From the NCBI GenBank assembly GCA_030533445.1, contig CM060070.1:32828001-32892000 (forward strand): a stretch of 64,000 bases of DNA. Reading direction: 5' to 3'. The DNA is from Cyprinodon diabolis. Taxonomy: Eukaryota > Chordata > Actinopteri > Cyprinodontiformes > Cyprinodontidae. The notes under the pieces were generated by a model that saw only the letters and a list, made by a program, of their open reading frames with translations, had not been told where the DNA came from and did no database searches. Of the stretch, positions 60,274 to 64,000 are shown one piece after another. A program made the translations under genes and the position numbers. Every line of letters starts with the position of its first letter. The stretch's first letter is position 1.

Positions 60274-62139
60274 CTTCATAAACACAGTTTGTCTCGTCGA
60301 CCAATGCCACCCCAACTGACACTTTGAACACATGTCTGCATTTAGAGGTGAAAAAGTAATGACCTCCACATCATAGCGAGGCAAGCTGGCATCTCTGGCA
60401 TCACTGCAGACCACAGAGTTACAGCTTCTGATTCAAGGCGGGTTTCTTTGCTCTACTGCTATTAAAGCTCAAAAAGGTACATATAGGTGAATATTTTATG
60501 TTTAATGGAGCCTAGGCGGAAGTTCAACTGAAGAAACTCATTGTCACCTACATCCATCTGCCTACGACACAGCCAATCAGCTTTGAACCATACCAAAACG
60601 AAAGCCAATCGGCATCCAAAGTTAATTTTTAAAGTTCCATATAAGGAATTCAAATAAAACAGGAGTAGGCAGTGGATGTCCTGTGACTTCATTCAGATGA
60701 CACCGTTTCAACCCACCTCCAGCCCCTCCTCCACCTTCGTAGCTAAAGCTGTCATTCCTCCCGGACTCTTACTGCGTTCCCTGTCTCATCTCTACCGGTC
60801 CAGCAGAAGACCACCATGTTGCGTCTGGTTCTGCCGACTTTTCTTCCCAATGGGGAGTTTTTCCTCTCCACTGTTGCTTCATGCTTGTTCATCATGGACA
60901 GGTTCTCTCAATCTGTGTTATCCAACTGGACTTCCATCTTCCAAGTCCCTGAGTGAAGCTCTAGTACCAGCTCACGCAGTCCACTGGATCTCCCCATTAA
61001 GCTCAGCAGACCGTCTCACTAACCAGCAGTCTACAGACTGACCAACTTCCTCTATCTCCACTCTACGACCAGTTTCAGGCCTGGGGGGCAAACAGCCCTA
61101 TTCTTTGCTCCTGTTCATGCATATCTATGAAAAATTAAGCACTATGTTTCCTGCAATGTAATTGTATCAATAAATGTCTCCTGATTGTCTTTTCTCTTCG
61201 TGTGAGTTTTTCAGATTGAAATGCCATATATGCCTGCTCTTGATGTAACCTGAACAAAAATAAGTTCCATATTTGCATGTATGGGATTAATGGATGATGA
61301 ATGCATTGATTTAAGAGGAATTGAATTCATTACATGGAACTACAAAATGTCTTTTGTTTTGTTTTTTGCCTCGTGGTCCTATTAGCAAAACTTTGTCTCT
61401 TTATTCTTATTTTTTTCTGGAATCCAGGTCCAGTCAGATTCAGATGCAGTCATCAAATGTAAAGCTTTACCATACTTATTAGTAGCTTTTAATGATGTAG
61501 TTCAGCTGTTATTTTTACAGACAGGGACGATATTAAAATTGAACATTCAGGGCGAAAATGTGTGTAGCTGAAACCAGATATCTATTTTGTCTGGATAAAA
61601 TAGCACATGAACCAGTAATTAAACCAGAAAAAACAGTTTTAGTTCACTTAGGGTTTAAAAAATTACTTCACCTTCAGATAAATGACAAACAGAGCCTTTT
61701 TTTTTTTCTCGCTTGTCTTGGATGTTTACTGTGAGATTTGTTTGCTTATAATCAATTAAGCAAAGTCCAGATGGCAACTTCCTTATGATGAATGCTTGTG
61801 ATTCACAACATTACAGTTAAATAAAGGAACGCATGCAAACTTGTTCAAAGGCAACACCTCATTCACCACTACTTGTAAACAAGAAAATTAAAATTACCTA
61901 GCAATGATCCTAAGAATGGACCTTCAGCAGTCTGCTTTATCCTTTGGTTCTTGATATCTTCACATGGACCAAGTTTCTTAGCCATGCTTAGGTTATATGG
62001 GGTTAAATAAGTCTTTATATTTTCCTGAACAATGAATGATAGTTTGGGACTGTTGCCCTGTAATAAAAAGTAAAATATCCCAAAAAACAGGAAAGAAAAA
62101 AGAATTACATCTGATAGATAATATGAATAATATTGTTCC
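60274..62139. other. Intergenic, with L2-like tail traces
   Basis: Around 60,830-60,900 'GGGGAGTTTTTCCTCTCCACTG' matches the LINE tail block found at 38,200, suggesting an old L2-type remnant in 60,680-61,180. That remnant ends with AATAAATG near 61,170. The rest holds nothing recognised. Confidence 0.4.
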
Positions 62140-62895
62140 TGTTGGGATCTGGAGTTTTGCCCACCTTCCTCCAGCAGATGGCGGCCTGGATCTCCTGGAG
62201 CTGAAGCCACCGCCACACCTGCGGCTGATCAGCTCATCAGGAGGAGCAGCATTTAAGCAGCGTCAGAACCTCTCTTCAGTGCCAGAGTGTTGCGTAGTTA
62301 TGGTTAGCGAACCTGAGCCAACCAGCCTACCTGATTCTCTGTCCCCCAGAAAATCTGATCAGGCTCTAATCAGTTTTCTGATTTCTCCTTCTTCTAGAAA
62401 CATTCAAACCCAGACCTGGATCTCTGGGAGAGTCCTTCTGAAACCAGCCTGCCTGCCTGCTCTCAGCATCAGACCTGAAGAACCTTCTATTGAACCTACG
62501 ATCCAGAGACTTCTAGGAAGAAGCTCTGTCCCCCTCGAGTCTGAAGTAGAGAGTTGACGCTGCCAAGCCATCTGACCACAGATCAAACTCCAGACCAACT
62601 CGGTTCCCCCTCTCAACCAAGTCAGTCCGAAAACTCAGAACCAGGTACAGAATCAACCTCCCGACAAACTTCAAGCCCCTGTCCATCTGGCTAACATAAC
62701 TATCCGTCTCTGCAGATCGCCGTGTGTGACCAGTCCTCAGGCCTGTAGTCCCGTTCCAGTTGCTTCTGTGTTTACTGACTTTAACTCTGAACAAACCATC
62801 TTCTTGTACAGCATCCAAAATAAACTGTTAAAACTTTCCCTGTTTCCTGGTAGTGTTCTGCATGTGGGATAGACACCTGAGCCCAGACATGACAG
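62140..62895 (+). repeat. Interspersed LTR-like repeat
   Basis: The block starts 'TGTTCCTGTTGGGATCTGGAG' and ends 'CTGAGCCCAGACATGACAG'. Its C-rich body has many short AGACC/CCTGCC units, an AATAAA-like signal (62,818-62,823) and TTCCTGG-GTGTTCTGCATGTGGG near the end. It looks like a solo LTR or non-coding retroelement of fish. The TG...CA boundaries and target duplication were not proven. Confidence 0.4.
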
Positions 62896-62899
62896 TTCC

Positions 62900-63640
62900 A
62901 TGTATTTACCCCCATTCTCTGTCACACAGATCTGATTTTGCATAATTTATACAAACATATTATTTTCTATTCTCTAAATAAGGGAAGATCAGTTATTAAT
63001 ATTGGATCCCTCTAATTCCATATTTTTTGAGTTTTCAAAGTAACCTGAAATGATTCATTAGATCAAATGTTATCAGTTTCATTAACCTATGAAATACTTA
63101 CAAAATAATAATTATTGTCAGTTTCTTTTGCATTAATTTTTTTGTTAATTCCATTGTTATCAGTGCAGTCGAATGATTTTTTTTCTGAAGCCATACTGGC
63201 TATTGTTTAATATTTTTTCTTTTTGCATTAACTCAGCCTGCCTTGTTGCAAATATCTGTATCAGACAAATACTCATATTGTTGCATCCTTAATTTCCAGC
63301 CATTTTTTGTGCTAAAAAGTAGGCTGATGTCATGGGGAAAGCTCCTCTGGGCTTCATCAGTAGTGGACCATAGTGGGATTGCAGACTAAGGTCAGACGGA
63401 TCAGAACTGAGCCAACAACATCCACTCTGCTTTCTCTTCAGTCCTATTTATTTATTTATTTTGTTTTGAGCCAAAACCCTGAGGTCTTTCCTCTGATATG
63501 TGGGTGCAGGGTACCACTGGGAGGCAGGCTGCTCATCTCATGCATGAAAATCTGCTCTGTCCTGTTTTACATCGTGGAGGGAGAGGATGAAGAAGAGGAG
63601 GAGGAGGGGGTTCCCCTTCATGTCAACCAGCCAATGAGCT
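62900..63640. other. Intergenic, with a small LINE remnant
   Basis: On the minus strand around 63,150-63,210 the frame gives 'SQYGFRKK', the QYGFR block of non-LTR reverse transcriptases, in an otherwise decayed AT-rich context. A GA-rich run follows at 63,570-63,610. Confidence 0.4.
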
Positions 63641-64000
63641 GAAAGCGGAGCACCGGCGGTGGATTCTGAGCAGCAGCAGCATCCCTCTGCCTCCACACGG
63701 AGGTGATGCTCAGGGACGGGTCCAGACCCCTGGAGCCGGATCAGGAAGACGGATGGATGATTGTGGCGGTGATGGAAACGGATTGATGGTGCAGCACGGG
63801 GCGCGTGGGTGAACTGAAAGGTAATTCTGCAGCATTGATGTTAAAACAGAAGCTGATTCATAGAGAGGGGAAGAGGAATGTGAAACATGTGCTCTATAAA
63901 TAGTCCCTGTTTCCTGCACATCATTTCTGTTTGCATTGACAAACAAGCAGCAGCAGAGGCTCACAGCTGTCCTATCATCCTGTCTGACTGCATCTCACTG
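63640..64000 (+). promoter_or_regulatory. Candidate promoter / first exon at the window edge
   Basis: GC-richer sequence with a donor-like AAAG|GTAATT at 63,818-63,827 and a TATA-box-like TATAAATA at 63,895-63,902 followed by a CAG/GCAG-rich stretch. Either a 5' UTR exon ending at the donor or a TATA promoter for a downstream gene is possible; the two readings are alternatives. No coding start is identified. Confidence 0.3.

Overview
The window reads as nuclear DNA of a ray-finned (teleost) fish. Its coding exons are split by GT...AG introns, its coding sequences are most like vertebrate proteins, and its interspersed repeats (Tc1 elements, tRNA-derived SINEs, L2-type LINE tails, hAT-like and TA-flanked foldback elements) are the mix usual in fish. 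Nothing is bacterial: there are no operons, CRISPR arrays or phage genes. The species cannot be fixed from sequence reading alone.

Layout. (1) Bases 1-2,360: an L2-type LINE tail, then the last coding exon and 3' UTR of a gorab-like gene on the plus strand. (2) Bases 8,300-30,620: the complete coding region of prrx1, a paired-related homeobox transcription factor, on the plus strand. Four exons (12,084-12,330; 17,256-17,431; 22,774-22,955; 29,850-29,982) join in frame to 245 codons plus a stop. The order gorab then prrx1, same strand, matches the human 1q24 arrangement as I recall it. About 3 kb upstream and the start of intron 1 hold clustered homeodomain, CArG, TALE and CCAAT-type motifs that are candidate regulatory DNA. 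Introns 2 and 3 contain two SINEs, a TA-flanked foldback element and a clean hAT-like element. (3) Bases 30,620-55,600: a gene-poor interval, largely transposon debris between 37.4 and 54.2 kb. It includes L2-type LINE pieces, a foldback element, a THAP zinc-finger remnant, a Ty3/Gypsy integrase remnant, two Tc1 transposons, a hAT deletion derivative and a nested pile of three elements. (4) Bases 55,829-56,794: an intact single-exon class A GPCR of the hydroxycarboxylic acid receptor (HCAR) family. (5) Bases 57,000-64,000: AT-rich intergenic sequence with LINE fragments, an 86-bp-arm inverted repeat, an LTR-like repeat and, at the right edge, a possible promoter and first exon of a gene outside the window.

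The three host genes have unrelated jobs: gorab in Golgi trafficking, prrx1 in limb and craniofacial mesenchyme patterning, and the HCAR-like receptor in metabolite sensing. They do not form a functional cassette. I found no convincing undescribed biological system. The most useful leads are the dated or nested transposons, the THAP remnant, the missing disulfide pair in the HCAR-like receptor, the large inverted repeats and the putative prrx1 regulatory clusters. All calls come from reading the sequence and from family knowledge; no alignment or database search was run.
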